Below, in pieces: positions 15,196 through 23,734 of a stretch of DNA of 23,858 nucleotides. The position numbers were made by a program, and so were the translations under genes. The notes below the pieces were generated by a model. It was not told the origin of the DNA and did no database searches. It saw only the letters and a list, made by a program, of their open reading frames with translations. The stretch is taken from the NCBI GenBank assembly GCA_009691815.1, contig SIAL01000011.1, positions 1 to 23,858 of the forward strand. The letters are read 5' to 3'. This DNA comes from Gemmataceae bacterium (lineage in GTDB: Bacteria; Planctomycetota; Planctomycetia; Gemmatales; Gemmataceae). The first letter of the stretch is position 1. Each line of letters starts with the position of its first letter.

Positions 15196-16194
15196 TTACC
15201 AATCGCTGCCCATTACCCCGCCATCGGCGGGATGAAAAGCCCGGCCCCATGTGGCTTGGCTAATGTTTAAGCCAACATTTTTAACCGAGCCGTCCATCAT
15301 AAGACAACCAATCCCACCCGTGGTGAGGGATTGAAGGCGGCGAGGATCACACAAACCCACGATGGGTTTGTCCTGGGGAAGGGTCACATAGATCGAAGCC
15401 CCAGTTTGGAAGTTAAATGGATAATTAGCAGGAGGCGGGCCATCATATCCACCGGGGATATGGAACCAATAAGATGGCATGAAAAACACATTATTGGTGT
15501 ATTTGCTGGCGATTGGGCCGGAGTTTTGGCCGTCTTCGGCCCAAATGCGCTCCACATAGCCCGTGCCTGTGGGTTGGCCGTTGGTGCCGCAAATGCAATA
15601 GCGTTCGACATAGGCAACCGTTGACGATGTGCCGTCAGGAAAAGAGGAAGGGATACGGGCCTTGCCGCCCACTTGCCAATCTTCACCCCAGCCGCCACCA
15701 AAGGCGTGCCAATTGGAAGAGTAGGAGGTGGCGCCACGGTCACCCCAAGTTTTCCCATCGGCGGGAACAGTGGGATCGCCAGGAGCGATGTAGGTTTTTA
15801 CGATCTGACGGGAACGCCAAGATTGGCTATTGCCGTTGCCGTTGTCGTTGATTTCGGGGTGTTTGTAAACGGTATCTTGTTCCAAGTAGGGAAGCAAGAA
15901 GTATTGCTGAGTTCCGAAACCGGAAGGGATACGCCTGTTACCCCAGTCGTCACCGTTGCCCGTTTTGGGGAAACAGCCATGGGTGGTAGGCAATTTGCCG
16001 TTGGTGTCGTGAATACTATGGAGCGCGATACCAATCTGTTTGAGGTTGTTGTGGCTTTGCATACGATTCGCCGCTTCGCGAACTTTTTGCACAGCAGGAA
16101 GCAAAAGACCGATGAGGACTGCGATGATCGCAATCACCACCAAAAGCTCAATGAGGGTAAAGGCAAAGCGCCTTCCTCCCTTTAGGTGTTCCAT
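15196..16194 (-). CDS. DUF1559 family pseudopilin-like protein
   Basis: The start has GGAG about 8 bases upstream. The N-terminus carries a type IV pilin/type II secretion prepilin signal: a positive leader, then 'FTLIELLVVIAIIAVLIGLL' (12-31), with probable cleavage before Phe12. Immediately after comes 'PAVQKVREAANRM' and 'NNLKQIGIALHSIHD', the hallmark of DUF1559. The C-terminus has the expected 'GGIGCLMMDGSVKNVG'. At 332 aa it has the usual length. DUF1559 proteins are massively expanded in planctomycetes and are thought to form pseudopilin-like envelope structures, but their function is not settled. It forms a pair with the downstream lipoprotein gene. Confidence 0.93.
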   Translation of the reverse strand: MEHLKGGRRFAFTLIELLVVIAIIAVLIGLLLPAVQKVREAANRMQSHNNLKQIGIALHSIHDTNGKLPTTHGCFPKTGNGDDWGNRRIPSGFGTQQYFLLPYLEQDTVYKHPEINDNGNGNSQSWRSRQIVKTYIAPGDPTVPADGKTWGDRGATSYSSNWHAFGGGWGEDWQVGGKARIPSSFPDGTSSTVAYVERYCICGTNGQPTGTGYVERIWAEDGQNSGPIASKYTNNVFFMPSYWFHIPGGYDGPPPANYPFNFQTGASIYVTLPQDKPIVGLCDPRRLQSLTTGGIGCLMMDGSVKNVGLNISQATWGRAFHPADGGVMGSDW

Positions 16195-16654
16195 AATGAA
16201 TTCTCCAGAGGAAAATGTGAAAAGACCATGAACCCACTGTATTTATTTCCCAATTGCCGTTTGGAGTCAAGGGAAAGCCTGAGTTTGGGGATTAAATTTG
16301 CTGAGGTTTTGGCAATGATTGCAATAGATATCAACTGCTTGCCATCATTTTTTTTAATTCAAGCCAATATTTCACGAAAAATTGGGCGATTTCCGCCCTT
16401 TTATTTGGGTTTTTGGAGTCTATCAACCATATTGACGGGTCACGGGGAAGAATGATTATTTCTTCCCAAACCAAGGGCACGAACCACCTTTTGCTCTTAA
16501 AAGAACAGCTGAGTTGAGCTATGTTAGGCCCTCGATTCACTGGGGGGCCAAGGAACATTTCCAAACGGGCTAGATCCCAACGAAATTCCACGACTAGGCG
16601 TATAGGATGAAATGAATAAAACGGACGGGAATTACTCGGGCTAAGGAGATCTCA
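16195..16654. other. 460-base divergent intergenic region
   Basis: This lies between the DUF1559 gene (minus) and the exported unknown (plus) and must contain both promoters. An 86-codon minus frame (16331-16591) crosses it without a ribosome binding site or motif and I do not accept it. A terminator-like hairpin is present at 16384-16402 and is listed separately. AAGGAG just before 16655 supports the plus-strand start. Confidence 0.5.
16376..16405. terminator. Bidirectional terminator-like hairpin in the divergent spacer
   Basis: GGGCG (16384-16388) pairs with CGCCC (16394-16398) around a 5-base loop. AAAAATT comes before it and TTTTATTT follows it, so it would have a U-tract on either strand. 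Its place between two divergent genes, rather than at a gene end, is odd. Confidence 0.4.
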
Positions 16655-17869
16655 ATGCGCTCCCTCAAGTTTTTTTTGGGGTGGTTTCCCTTTTTCCTAG
16701 GTGTCCTACCCAGTTTTGGTTGGGCACAAGCAGCCACACCTGCCGCGGAGGTGGTCAAACTCACCACGGGCGAAGAAATTCGGGGAATTGTTCTTGGCCA
16801 ATCGGCCAATCGCCGGTTGTGGATGGTGGCTCAAAGGCAATGGCTCCAACGGGTCCAACCAGCGCTATTGGAAAAATGGGACAAGGAAGGCATTGAAAGA
16901 GAAAGCCAGATTCGATTGGACCTTTCTCGTCGGATTTTGAATTGGCGGGATGGATTGACCGCGGATCAAGAAGGCATTCACACTTTTTTGGAAGATGAGC
17001 TTAAATCGTGGGACGCCAAGGTTGAACCCACAAAAGGACAGTTGGTTCTCATTGGTTTGAAGCCGGCCCAAATCAAAAAATGGGAGCCGCGCATGGCCCC
17101 GATTCGGCAATTGGTGATGTTGGCCATGCAAGAGCGGGTGCAAGGGTTGGAGGAACGAACAGCCTTGGAATTGATCAAAGATTTGAAAGGGCTTGGCTTG
17201 GAACCGGGGCGCGATCGGGCCAATATTTTGGATAGGATTCCCCCTTTTCCCATCGAAGACGATTCCGATTGGTTGGCACGCAAAGCCCTATTAACCTTTC
17301 AAATGGGTCGCGTGCTCCAACTCCAGGGTAGTGGAGACCTTTTGGTGGAACAGCCGAAACCAGGCGCGGCCAACGGCGTTGAGGGCCTCTTGGTTCAGAT
17401 GATTCCCAAATTTCTAAATAAGGCCCTTGGGGACATCTTGGGGGCACCGTCCGCGCCAAAGGCATGGCAACCGGTGGCGATTCAAATGGGCGAGGCGGCA
17501 AAAGTCGACATGATTCGGGTGATTCGGGTGGAACCGGATTTGGCCAACCGGCGGATGATGGTGGAGGACACGATTTTGGGAAAAACCGGGCCGGGTCGTT
17601 GGGTGGTAGTTTGGCAAACCCAACTTTTGGCGGACGGCAACCGAGCTCGCCCCGCGGCGGAGGCCATCATCAAAAGCGATCCTCAAATTGCTCCACTGCT
17701 CAAAGCGGCGGCTGCCCTTGGAGCCGATGCCCAAATCAATGAGGCAATCCGCTTTGGCGCGGCAACCATGGAGCTTCAAGCGGAAGCCAATCAAAAATTC
17801 GGCCAATTTCTCAAGCTTTCCACCAAGCGCCTAGACGGTGTGCCGTTAAAGTGGCTGCAAGAGCCTTAA
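16655..17869 (+). CDS. Exported protein of unknown function (404 aa)
   Basis: The ATG is preceded by AAGGAG at 7 bases. Residues 1-26 are a clear signal peptide ending 'GWAQA'. A short beta-rich segment follows, 'VVKLTTGEEIRGIVLGQ' (about 33-49) and 'RLWMVAQRQW' (54-63), which looks like a small SH3-like or Sm-like barrel as in planctomycete SLA1-homology-type proteins; this is a weak resemblance. The middle is helical and rich in charged residues with several Trp. The C-terminal part (about 270-330) contains 'VDMIRVIRVEPDLANRRMMV', probably beta-sheet. No enzyme motif is visible and there are no cysteines, so it is neither a c-type cytochrome nor a disulfide protein. It is transcribed alone, convergent with the CxxCH gene. 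Confidence 0.75.
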   Translation: MRSLKFFLGWFPFFLGVLPSFGWAQAATPAAEVVKLTTGEEIRGIVLGQSANRRLWMVAQRQWLQRVQPALLEKWDKEGIERESQIRLDLSRRILNWRDGLTADQEGIHTFLEDELKSWDAKVEPTKGQLVLIGLKPAQIKKWEPRMAPIRQLVMLAMQERVQGLEERTALELIKDLKGLGLEPGRDRANILDRIPPFPIEDDSDWLARKALLTFQMGRVLQLQGSGDLLVEQPKPGAANGVEGLLVQMIPKFLNKALGDILGAPSAPKAWQPVAIQMGEAAKVDMIRVIRVEPDLANRRMMVEDTILGKTGPGRWVVVWQTQLLADGNRARPAAEAIIKSDPQIAPLLKAAAALGADAQINEAIRFGAATMELQAEANQKFGQFLKLSTKRLDGVPLKWLQEP

Positions 17870-17898
17870 AGTAAACCCGGATTCAACAACAGAATGCG

Positions 17899-17980
17899 AC
17901 GATTCGAGGAAACCCAGCGAAGCGGAATTAAGAACAATATTGAATCGTTTGATTTTTTTTGCTTTACAAGCCCGAATCGT
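17899..17980. repeat. Inverted repeat ACGATTCG / CGAATCGT in the convergent spacer
   Basis: ACGATTCG at 17899-17906 is matched by its complement at 17973-17980, with another GAATCGT at 17942-17948 followed by a long T-run (17952-17959). The inner pair with the T-run could end transcription of the plus-strand gene, though the loop is long (36 bases). Confidence 0.35.
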
Positions 17981-17993
17981 CAGTAATGGACAA

Positions 17994-20864
17994 TTATGGA
18001 AACTTGGGCGTTTTGCCATCTAAATAGCGCCAATCCTTGAGGAAGCGAAGCAGGTCGGTCATCTCTGCCACGGTTACCGTTTTTTCAATGCCATCGGGCA
18101 TTAACGATTGCCCTGTGCTTTGCAGTTCCTCGATTTGATCTTGCGGAATAACCTCGGACTGTTTTTCCGCACGGACCAAAGTTATGGAAACGGCATTGGT
18201 TGCCCTGATCATTCCCGTTTTGGTTATCCCATTTTTCAGATGAACGATATAGTTAATGTAATTATTGTCGATTGCCAAGTTGGGGTTTAGGATGTCCGCC
18301 AAAAGCATCGCTGTTGTTTTGGTTCGGGTATCTGAAATATCCGGGCCGACATCCATGCCAAGCTCCCCGACTTTGTGACAGGTGGCACAATTTTTCCCAA
18401 ATACCAGCTTTCCCTTTTGGGCATCCCCCGCTTTGTCGAGGCTACCTTGATATTCCGCCATTACCTTGCCTCGAGCCGCCGGCAGGTTGCCTGTTAAAAG
18501 GATCTTGGCCAACGCGTTCACTTTGGATTGCGAATGGTTGATCCATTGTTGACTTCGAGCGGGGTCAACTTCCCGAGCGGCAATCGACCCCTTTTGAACC
18601 CTGTCGAGCAGAAATAAAATACGCTCTGGAGACTTTCCCAAAAGTTCCAGCCGTTCGCGGCGAACCGCGGGTGGCTGAGTTTTCCAAGCGTCAAGCAGAA
18701 TCGGGCCCGCATGATCCCAAGGCAATTCCGAAGCCTCGCGAAGGGCGATTATGCGCATTTGGGGATCAGGATCCAAGTGGGCCAGTTTTTTCAGCCATTT
18801 CGTGTCGATAGGTCGGTTTACCATGACGATTTCCAACGAATCCTGGCGAGCATTTGTGGTTTCATTCGGGTTAACTGCCCGTACCCTTTCTCGTGCGGAA
18901 AGGTCGGCCCATTCATCGCTTTTCCCCACAAAGGTTGCCACTGATTTTCCTTTGCTTTTTAGCCCAACTTGAAGACCCGCCAGGATTTTCCGGGCAATGA
19001 TTTGATCAGGGAGTTTAATGGCCAAAATAGCCAATGGGGAAATCTCGGCATCGGTAGCGGAGATTCCCGCTTGGCGAGCCAATTCCTGGCAAAGGTTCAC
19101 AGGTAAAGGTTCCGACGATTTACCTTGGAGCAGGGCCAAAAGAAGAGAGGCTTGACACCCTGCCGCGGAGGACTGAATGGCCAAGGCGGTCCATGGGTCC
19201 GCCCCGTCCCGGTGGGCTATTTCGGCCAGAAGTACGGACCTATCCTTGGGCAAAAGGCCAGCGGTTGCCAAGGCGGTTTGAAAGCGAACCGTGGGACTTT
19301 TGTGCATGGCCAATGGGGCCAGTTGCTCTTTGGAAAGTCGGTTATTAGAAAGATTCATGAGGCAATCAAGGGCCGCTCGGACCACGATAGGGTCATGGTC
19401 TAGCAGAGTCTGTTTTAAGGAGTTAAAGTCAACCTCTTTGCGGGACGCCAGGAGCCAAAGTGCGTGAAACCTAGCATCGGTGGAGGGGGATTGAAGCAGC
19501 AGCGGTAGGAGTGTATCCCATTTAGGATTGGAAATATCCTGTAAAATCAGTCGGTGGGCGGTCATTCTCCGCCAACCGTCCCTATGGCCAAGGGCCGCCA
19601 CAATTTCGTTATCGGTTTGGCCCATTGAACCACCGGTGGCGTTTGTCTGTTTTTTGGCGGTAACGCGCCATATTCGACCCTTTTCCTTACCCCATATAAG
19701 GTCCGGCCTTTGGCGAAGTTCCGGGGGCATAAACTCGGGATGTTCGATTACCGCTCGACACATATCCACCACATACAAGGCTCCATCCGGTCCCGAGGTT
19801 AAACTTACCGGGCGAAACCACTCCTCCTTCGTCGCCAAAAACTCCATTCCTTTTTGGGGTGAGGTTGCCACAAATGTCCCCCCCCTTGGTTGGAGGACTT
19901 CTTCATGAATCAAATTGGCCGTGGGGTCGCAGGTAAAAATGGCCTCATGATGGGCTGATCCCAAGGCCTGGCCTTGGTAGGCGAAAACACCACATGCGGC
20001 GGTGAATCGCCCTTGATGGAGGTTTGAGGTTGTCCAATTTCGACTTAGAGGATAGATTTTCCCGCCTGAACTAAGCGGGCCGGATTCCTCCCCGGCCGCA
20101 TCGTTTAATAGCTCCCCGGCGCGAATAAGCGGATTGCGCCGTATGTCTCGGTCCAAAAGCACCACATGGCGCAAATGGTGCCGGTTGTCGCAAACGAACC
20201 GATCCCCCCAACGGCCAATGGTGTTACCAAATTGACCAGGGCCCGTAATCGCCTCTCCAACCAAGGTTTCTGGGTGAAATCGAAAATCTCGCCCACCAAT
20301 ATTGATTGCTTTTGCATTCGATTCCTTGGGCCGTTTGATGATGCCGCCCCGAAGGCCATTAGCCACATACACCCAGCCATCCGGCCCCAGCACCGGGAAA
20401 CTAACCCGAAGCTGTGGATTCCCCTCGACAAAGCCTTCGAATAAAAGGTCCTTTTTGTCGGAAACGCCGTCGCCGTCGGAATCGGCCAGGAAAAGAATGT
20501 GAGGGGCCGCGGTCACAAAGGCGCCATTTTTCCAGGGTAGCACACCATTAGCAAAAAGAAGGTCTTTGGCAAAAACCGTGGCCTTGTCGAATTGGCCATC
20601 ACCGTTTGTGTCCTCCAAGATTTTGATGGTCCCACCCGGCTTTTGACCCGGTTTTGGCCCATTGGGGTAATCGGGCATTTCCACCACCCATAGCCGTCCT
20701 TTTTCATCAAAATTGGCGGCGACAGGACTTTGGATCAAGGGATCGGAGGCCGCCAATTCGATCTTTAGGTCCAAAGGGAGCCGAATGGAGCCTTGAATTG
20801 TTTCCACCGAGGGAGCAATGGGATCCGCGCCAACAAAAAGGAGAAGCAATGGGATTAGGATCAT
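17994..20864 (-). CDS. PVC-type CxxCH heme-binding protein with dehydrogenase-like propeller and HEAT-like middle
   Basis: The N-terminal ~380 residues match the planctomycete 'membrane-bound dehydrogenase' type (TIGR02604-like): 'RLWVVEMPDYPNG', the calcium-loop-like 'EDTNGDGQFD' and 'DSDGDGVSD', 'SFPVLGPDGWVYVANGLRGG', and 'SLTSGPDGALYVVDMCRAVI'. A helical HEAT-like region follows. The C-terminus is a TIGR02603-like cytochrome domain with 'NCATCHKVGELGMDVGPDIS'; the CxxCH motif is encoded at 18375-18389. Such proteins are exported and thought to take part in periplasmic oxidation of sugars or related substrates. I start at the ATG at 20864 because it gives a signal peptide at once ('MILIPLLLLFVGA', 956 aa). 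An ATG at 21002 gives 46 more residues; neither has a good ribosome binding site. No cytoplasmic partner gene is adjacent. Confidence 0.88.
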   Translation of the reverse strand: MILIPLLLLFVGADPIAPSVETIQGSIRLPLDLKIELAASDPLIQSPVAANFDEKGRLWVVEMPDYPNGPKPGQKPGGTIKILEDTNGDGQFDKATVFAKDLLFANGVLPWKNGAFVTAAPHILFLADSDGDGVSDKKDLLFEGFVEGNPQLRVSFPVLGPDGWVYVANGLRGGIIKRPKESNAKAINIGGRDFRFHPETLVGEAITGPGQFGNTIGRWGDRFVCDNRHHLRHVVLLDRDIRRNPLIRAGELLNDAAGEESGPLSSGGKIYPLSRNWTTSNLHQGRFTAACGVFAYQGQALGSAHHEAIFTCDPTANLIHEEVLQPRGGTFVATSPQKGMEFLATKEEWFRPVSLTSGPDGALYVVDMCRAVIEHPEFMPPELRQRPDLIWGKEKGRIWRVTAKKQTNATGGSMGQTDNEIVAALGHRDGWRRMTAHRLILQDISNPKWDTLLPLLLQSPSTDARFHALWLLASRKEVDFNSLKQTLLDHDPIVVRAALDCLMNLSNNRLSKEQLAPLAMHKSPTVRFQTALATAGLLPKDRSVLLAEIAHRDGADPWTALAIQSSAAGCQASLLLALLQGKSSEPLPVNLCQELARQAGISATDAEISPLAILAIKLPDQIIARKILAGLQVGLKSKGKSVATFVGKSDEWADLSARERVRAVNPNETTNARQDSLEIVMVNRPIDTKWLKKLAHLDPDPQMRIIALREASELPWDHAGPILLDAWKTQPPAVRRERLELLGKSPERILFLLDRVQKGSIAAREVDPARSQQWINHSQSKVNALAKILLTGNLPAARGKVMAEYQGSLDKAGDAQKGKLVFGKNCATCHKVGELGMDVGPDISDTRTKTTAMLLADILNPNLAIDNNYINYIVHLKNGITKTGMIRATNAVSITLVRAEKQSEVIPQDQIEELQSTGQSLMPDGIEKTVTVAEMTDLLRFLKDWRYLDGKTPKFP

Positions 20865-21112
20865 GGCGTGGCACCAAAGGGAATAAGGAAGAAAGTGAAA
20901 ACCAAAGCTGCTTAAGGAATTGTGGGGTAGGATGAAAGATTTTCCAACATGGGTCTTCAAATTTGCCAAAATTGTTCGCCTAATTCCTAAAAGCGCTTGC
21001 ATTTAATTTTCTTGGGATGGATTACCGCCAATGAACGGGTAGACAAAATCCATAGGCGAAAAGTTTTTCACCCCACCAAACCCATTATTCCCGCCCTTTT
21101 TGGAGGCCGATC

Positions 21113-22636
21113 ATGAAACTACTACCCGTTCTGGCTTCGATGTTGTTTTCCCTTTTCCAACCTCTCTCCCCAACCTTGTTCTCGGCGGAAGGGTTGGTAT
21201 TCAAAGCGGGATTTGCCGAGCGGGATATTTCTCCCGCCATTGGCCAGGAACAGCCGGGGGGCTACGGCAAGGCGTTTCACCAAAGTTTTCACGATGCTTG
21301 TAAGGCAAGGGCTTCAGTATTTGATGATGGGAAAAATATCGTGGCTTTGGTGGGATTGGATGCGCTTGGTATTGATCGGCGCAGTGTGACAAGGATTCGC
21401 AACCGCATTTTGGCTCTCACCAAAATACCCGCGTCCGCGGTGCTTATTGGCGCGTCGCATTCCCATTCATCAGGCCCGGTAGGTATGGTAATGCCAGGCG
21501 ATTATGATCATTCCTCCCCATTCATTCAAGACCTCGCCTATAACTTATCCAGCACCGCGGATCTTAAATATCTAGAAAAAATGGAAACAGGAGTGGTCGA
21601 AGCGGTCGTGGAAGCGTTTACCAAACGAATTCCCGCCCTTGTTGGCGTTAGCAAAGGGATGGAAAACCAGGTGGCCTTTAATCGCCGTTTCTTTATGAAA
21701 GGCGGCATGACCATGACCCACCCGGGGCAAAACAATCCGGATATCGCGGGGCCCGCGGGACCGATGGATCCGGAAGTAGGGGTGATTGGGGTTTGGTCCA
21801 CCGAGGGACGGTTTCTGGGTTGTGTGGTGAATTTTGCTTGCCACGCCACCACAAATCCGGGGGGCATTTCCGCCAACTATGTCTACTATTTGGAAAAGGT
21901 GATTCAGGGTTATTACGGGAAAGATAAACCTGTCGTTTTTCTCAACGGAAACTCGGGCGATTTGACCCAGGTGGACAACCGAAATCTTTCCACCAATCGT
22001 AAGCCCGAAGCATGGGCCGAATTTGTCGGGGGTCGTATCGGTGCCGAAGCGTTCAAGCAACTGATTACCATGGAAAAGGGGACCGATTTACCGGTCGATT
22101 TTCAAACTCGGGTTGTGGAGATGAAGCGACGGCCTCCCTCAAAAACCCATGTTCAAAGGTCTATTGGGATCTTGCAAGGGGTCCGACAAAAAACCGATCC
22201 AACCGAATGGGCCTTCGCCAAAGAAACGGTTTTGCTGGATGCCTTGATTCAACAATTTCCCGCCGCCGAGGTTGAGGTTCAAGCGATTCAGGTGGGCCCG
22301 GCGGTATTTATTACCAATCCGGCGGAGTTCTTTTGCGCTTTTGGTTTGGACCTCAAGCAAAAATCCGGGTTCCCTTTCACCTTTCCCGTTTCTCTTGCCA
22401 ATGGTTGCGTGGGATATGTGCCCACCTTGGATTCCTTTGGTCCAAGAGGAGGAGGCTACGAAACACGACTAACCAGTTACAGCAATCTGGAATTGGGATC
22501 GGGAGAGGAGATGGTTAAGATGGGGGTTGAAATCGCCCGTAAACTGAAACCTGGCAAGACACCAACATTTGCCCCGGCCCCACCGTTCAAAGGTCTTCCT
22601 TGGACCTATGGCAGCGTCCCCCCGGAGAAAGATTGA
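21113..22636 (+). CDS. Neutral/alkaline ceramidase-like exported protein (507 aa)
   Basis: GGAGG 6 bases before the ATG and a signal peptide (1-25) support this start. The protein matches the N-terminal domain family of neutral/alkaline non-lysosomal ceramidases: 'FKAGFAERDISPA' (30-42), the zinc-site motif 'ASHSHSSGP' (114-122), 'NFACHATTNPGG' and 'VVFLNGNSGDLTQVD', the last corresponding to the catalytic-region 'NxGD' of ceramidases. Ceramidases split ceramide into sphingosine and fatty acid; many bacterial relatives have this domain with unknown substrates, and planctomycetes carry many copies. It lacks the C-terminal Ig-like domain of the full-length enzyme as far as I can tell (it ends in a Pro-rich tail). 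It is divergent from the CxxCH gene and has no same-strand partner. Confidence 0.88.
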   Translation: MKLLPVLASMLFSLFQPLSPTLFSAEGLVFKAGFAERDISPAIGQEQPGGYGKAFHQSFHDACKARASVFDDGKNIVALVGLDALGIDRRSVTRIRNRILALTKIPASAVLIGASHSHSSGPVGMVMPGDYDHSSPFIQDLAYNLSSTADLKYLEKMETGVVEAVVEAFTKRIPALVGVSKGMENQVAFNRRFFMKGGMTMTHPGQNNPDIAGPAGPMDPEVGVIGVWSTEGRFLGCVVNFACHATTNPGGISANYVYYLEKVIQGYYGKDKPVVFLNGNSGDLTQVDNRNLSTNRKPEAWAEFVGGRIGAEAFKQLITMEKGTDLPVDFQTRVVEMKRRPPSKTHVQRSIGILQGVRQKTDPTEWAFAKETVLLDALIQQFPAAEVEVQAIQVGPAVFITNPAEFFCAFGLDLKQKSGFPFTFPVSLANGCVGYVPTLDSFGPRGGGYETRLTSYSNLELGSGEEMVKMGVEIARKLKPGKTPTFAPAPPFKGLPWTYGSVPPEKD

Positions 22637-22642
22637 ATCATT

Positions 22643-22674
22643 AACCCAAGGGTGCCGAAACCCAAGGGCGCCGA
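22643..22674. repeat. Imperfect tandem duplication of a 16-bp unit
   Basis: aacccaagggtgccga (22643-22658) is followed directly by aacccaagggcgccga (22659-22674), with one T/C difference. It begins seven bases after the ceramidase stop codon. It looks like a local duplication; no function is evident. Confidence 0.75.
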
Positions 22675-22716
22675 ACCTTTTTACCTATTACCGGATGCCA
22701 AAAGGCTTTTTAGCTG

Positions 22717-22772
22717 TTGGTCGAACCCGATGGATTGCAAACGCGATTTTTTCCCGATAAGAGTTCGACCAA
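22717..22772. repeat. 10-bp inverted repeat with a 36-base loop
   Basis: TTGGTCGAAC (22717-22726) is perfectly complementary to GTTCGACCAA (22763-22772). It lies between the ceramidase and HMA genes, which converge. The loop includes a T-run. It might be a terminator-like structure or the trace of a small inverted-repeat element; only the repeat itself is certain. Confidence 0.5.
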
Positions 22773-22802
22773 TGGCTTTACCAACAAAATGGTTCCGGCA
22801 CC

Positions 22803-23003
22803 TCACTTATTAAGGGTTACCCCTCGATCTTTGAGGGCGGCCTCCATTTGGGTGATTTGGATTCGTTTTGGATCAACGAGGGCCGAAATGCGTCCTTCTT
22901 TGAAGCTGGCCTTGGCCTGTTCGACCCCGTCCAACCGGGCAACAATTTCGTAGGCTGCCAAACAACATGCCTTACAATCTAGGCCCAACACCGGGATTTC
23001 CAC
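22803..23003 (-). CDS. Small HMA-like heavy-metal-associated protein (66 aa)
   Basis: The length and fold pattern fit a single HMA (ferredoxin-like) domain: 'GLDCKACCLAAYEIVARLDGV' has the CxxC metal site (Cys10, Cys13, with an extra Cys14) in the first loop, followed by a helix, then 'ASFKEGRISALVDPKRIQITQM' in the place of the second beta-alpha unit. Proteins like this bind Cu(I) or other soft metals and pass them to P-type ATPases or act as mercury or copper chaperones. No ATPase or regulator gene is adjacent. The GTG start has AAGG about 8 bases upstream; the nearby ATG at 23020 is out of frame. The 'DCKACC' variant differs from the usual 'MxCxxC'. Confidence 0.75.
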   Translation of the reverse strand: MEIPVLGLDCKACCLAAYEIVARLDGVEQAKASFKEGRISALVDPKRIQITQMEAALKDRGVTLNK

Positions 23004-23061
23004 CCGTTTATACCTTGCATGGCCCGAAATGAGACTTTTATTCCAGCTGCCTGCATCTGGA

Positions 23062-23734
23062 GTGGGTTCTTAAGTTATCCCGAGAGATTGTCACGACTTT
23101 TTTGGGAAGGAACCCATGATGGCTAAGCGGCCTCGGTTGTTGTTTTCGCCTGAGGATTTGAAGGTTCTTGCTCAGCAGCGTTAGGAGCATCCCGATCCCC
23201 GAGTCCAACAACGGTTTGAAGTTCTGTGGTTGATCAGCCAAAAAGTAACGCACCATCAAGCAGCCAAGTTGGCCGGTGTATTTCGTTTCTGTGCCGTGTG
23301 TGGAGTCGGGTTCGGCTGATGATCCGGGGTGGATCGGGCTGCCACAGTGTCTTGGGGGCCTGGAACGCCGTCACGAACGCCTTGGTGACCATCACCACCG
23401 ACCAGTCGGTCAACAGGGAACCGATGGGTGCTTTGCTGCGAAAGATCGATGCTTTGGGTCTGAAGGGTCCGGTCCGATTGGTGCTCGACAACGCCCGGTA
23501 CCAGCATTGTGCCTTGGTAAAAGACTTGGCCAAGAGTTTGAATATCGAATTGCTGTTCCTGCCTTCGTATTCGCCAAACCTAAACTTGATTGAACGGTTG
23601 TGGAAGTTCACTAAGAAAAAGGTCCTGTATGGTCGTCATCACGACACCGTCGCTGCTTTTGTGGAGCAATCGATGGTTGCCTTGGCAAAATAGAAATCGA
23701 CCTTCGCAAAGAACTGAAAGCTTGGATAACCCAC
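23062..23734 (+). mobile_element. Degenerate IS630-family insertion sequence
   Basis: The transposase remnant lies between short terminal repeats: GTGGGTT (23062-23068) at the left, and its complement AACCCAC (23728-23734) at the right. Both ends also carry partly matching bases further in (TTATCC on the left, ATCCAAG on the right when reversed). The match is only partial and I see no clear TA target duplication, so the exact ends are tentative. The element (about 670 bp) is shorter than a normal IS630 (usually over 1 kb) because of an internal deletion. Confidence 0.6.
23116..23693 (+). pseudogene. IS630-family transposase, inactivated by stop codon and internal deletion
   Basis: The 5' part reads 'MMAKRPRLLFSPEDLKVLAQ', hits an in-frame TAG (23182-23184), then continues 'EHPDPRVQQRFEVL' and a helix-turn-helix start 'HHQAAKLAGV'. 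At about 23280 the reading jumps to another frame, 'FLCRVWSRVRLMIRGG', directly into the C-terminal DDE domain: 'LVLDNARYQHC' (second catalytic Asp), 'LLFLPSYSPNLNLIERLWKF' (catalytic Glu) and a stop at 23691-23693. About half of a normal IS630 transposase (roughly 150 residues, including the rest of the DNA-binding part and the first catalytic Asp) is missing. It cannot make an active enzyme. The break-point carries the frame change, which points to a deletion and not a simple frameshift. Confidence 0.88.

Noticed and set aside
16331..16591. 86-codon minus frame in the divergent spacer
   Set aside because: No ribosome binding site and no recognised motif; it spans a terminator-like hairpin.
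20865..21002. Upstream ATG extending the CxxCH protein by 46 residues
   Set aside because: No ribosome binding site and it would place the signal peptide 46 residues inside the protein; kept only as an alternative.
22643..22674. Possible CRISPR-like repeat
   Set aside because: Only two adjacent copies without spacers and no cas genes.
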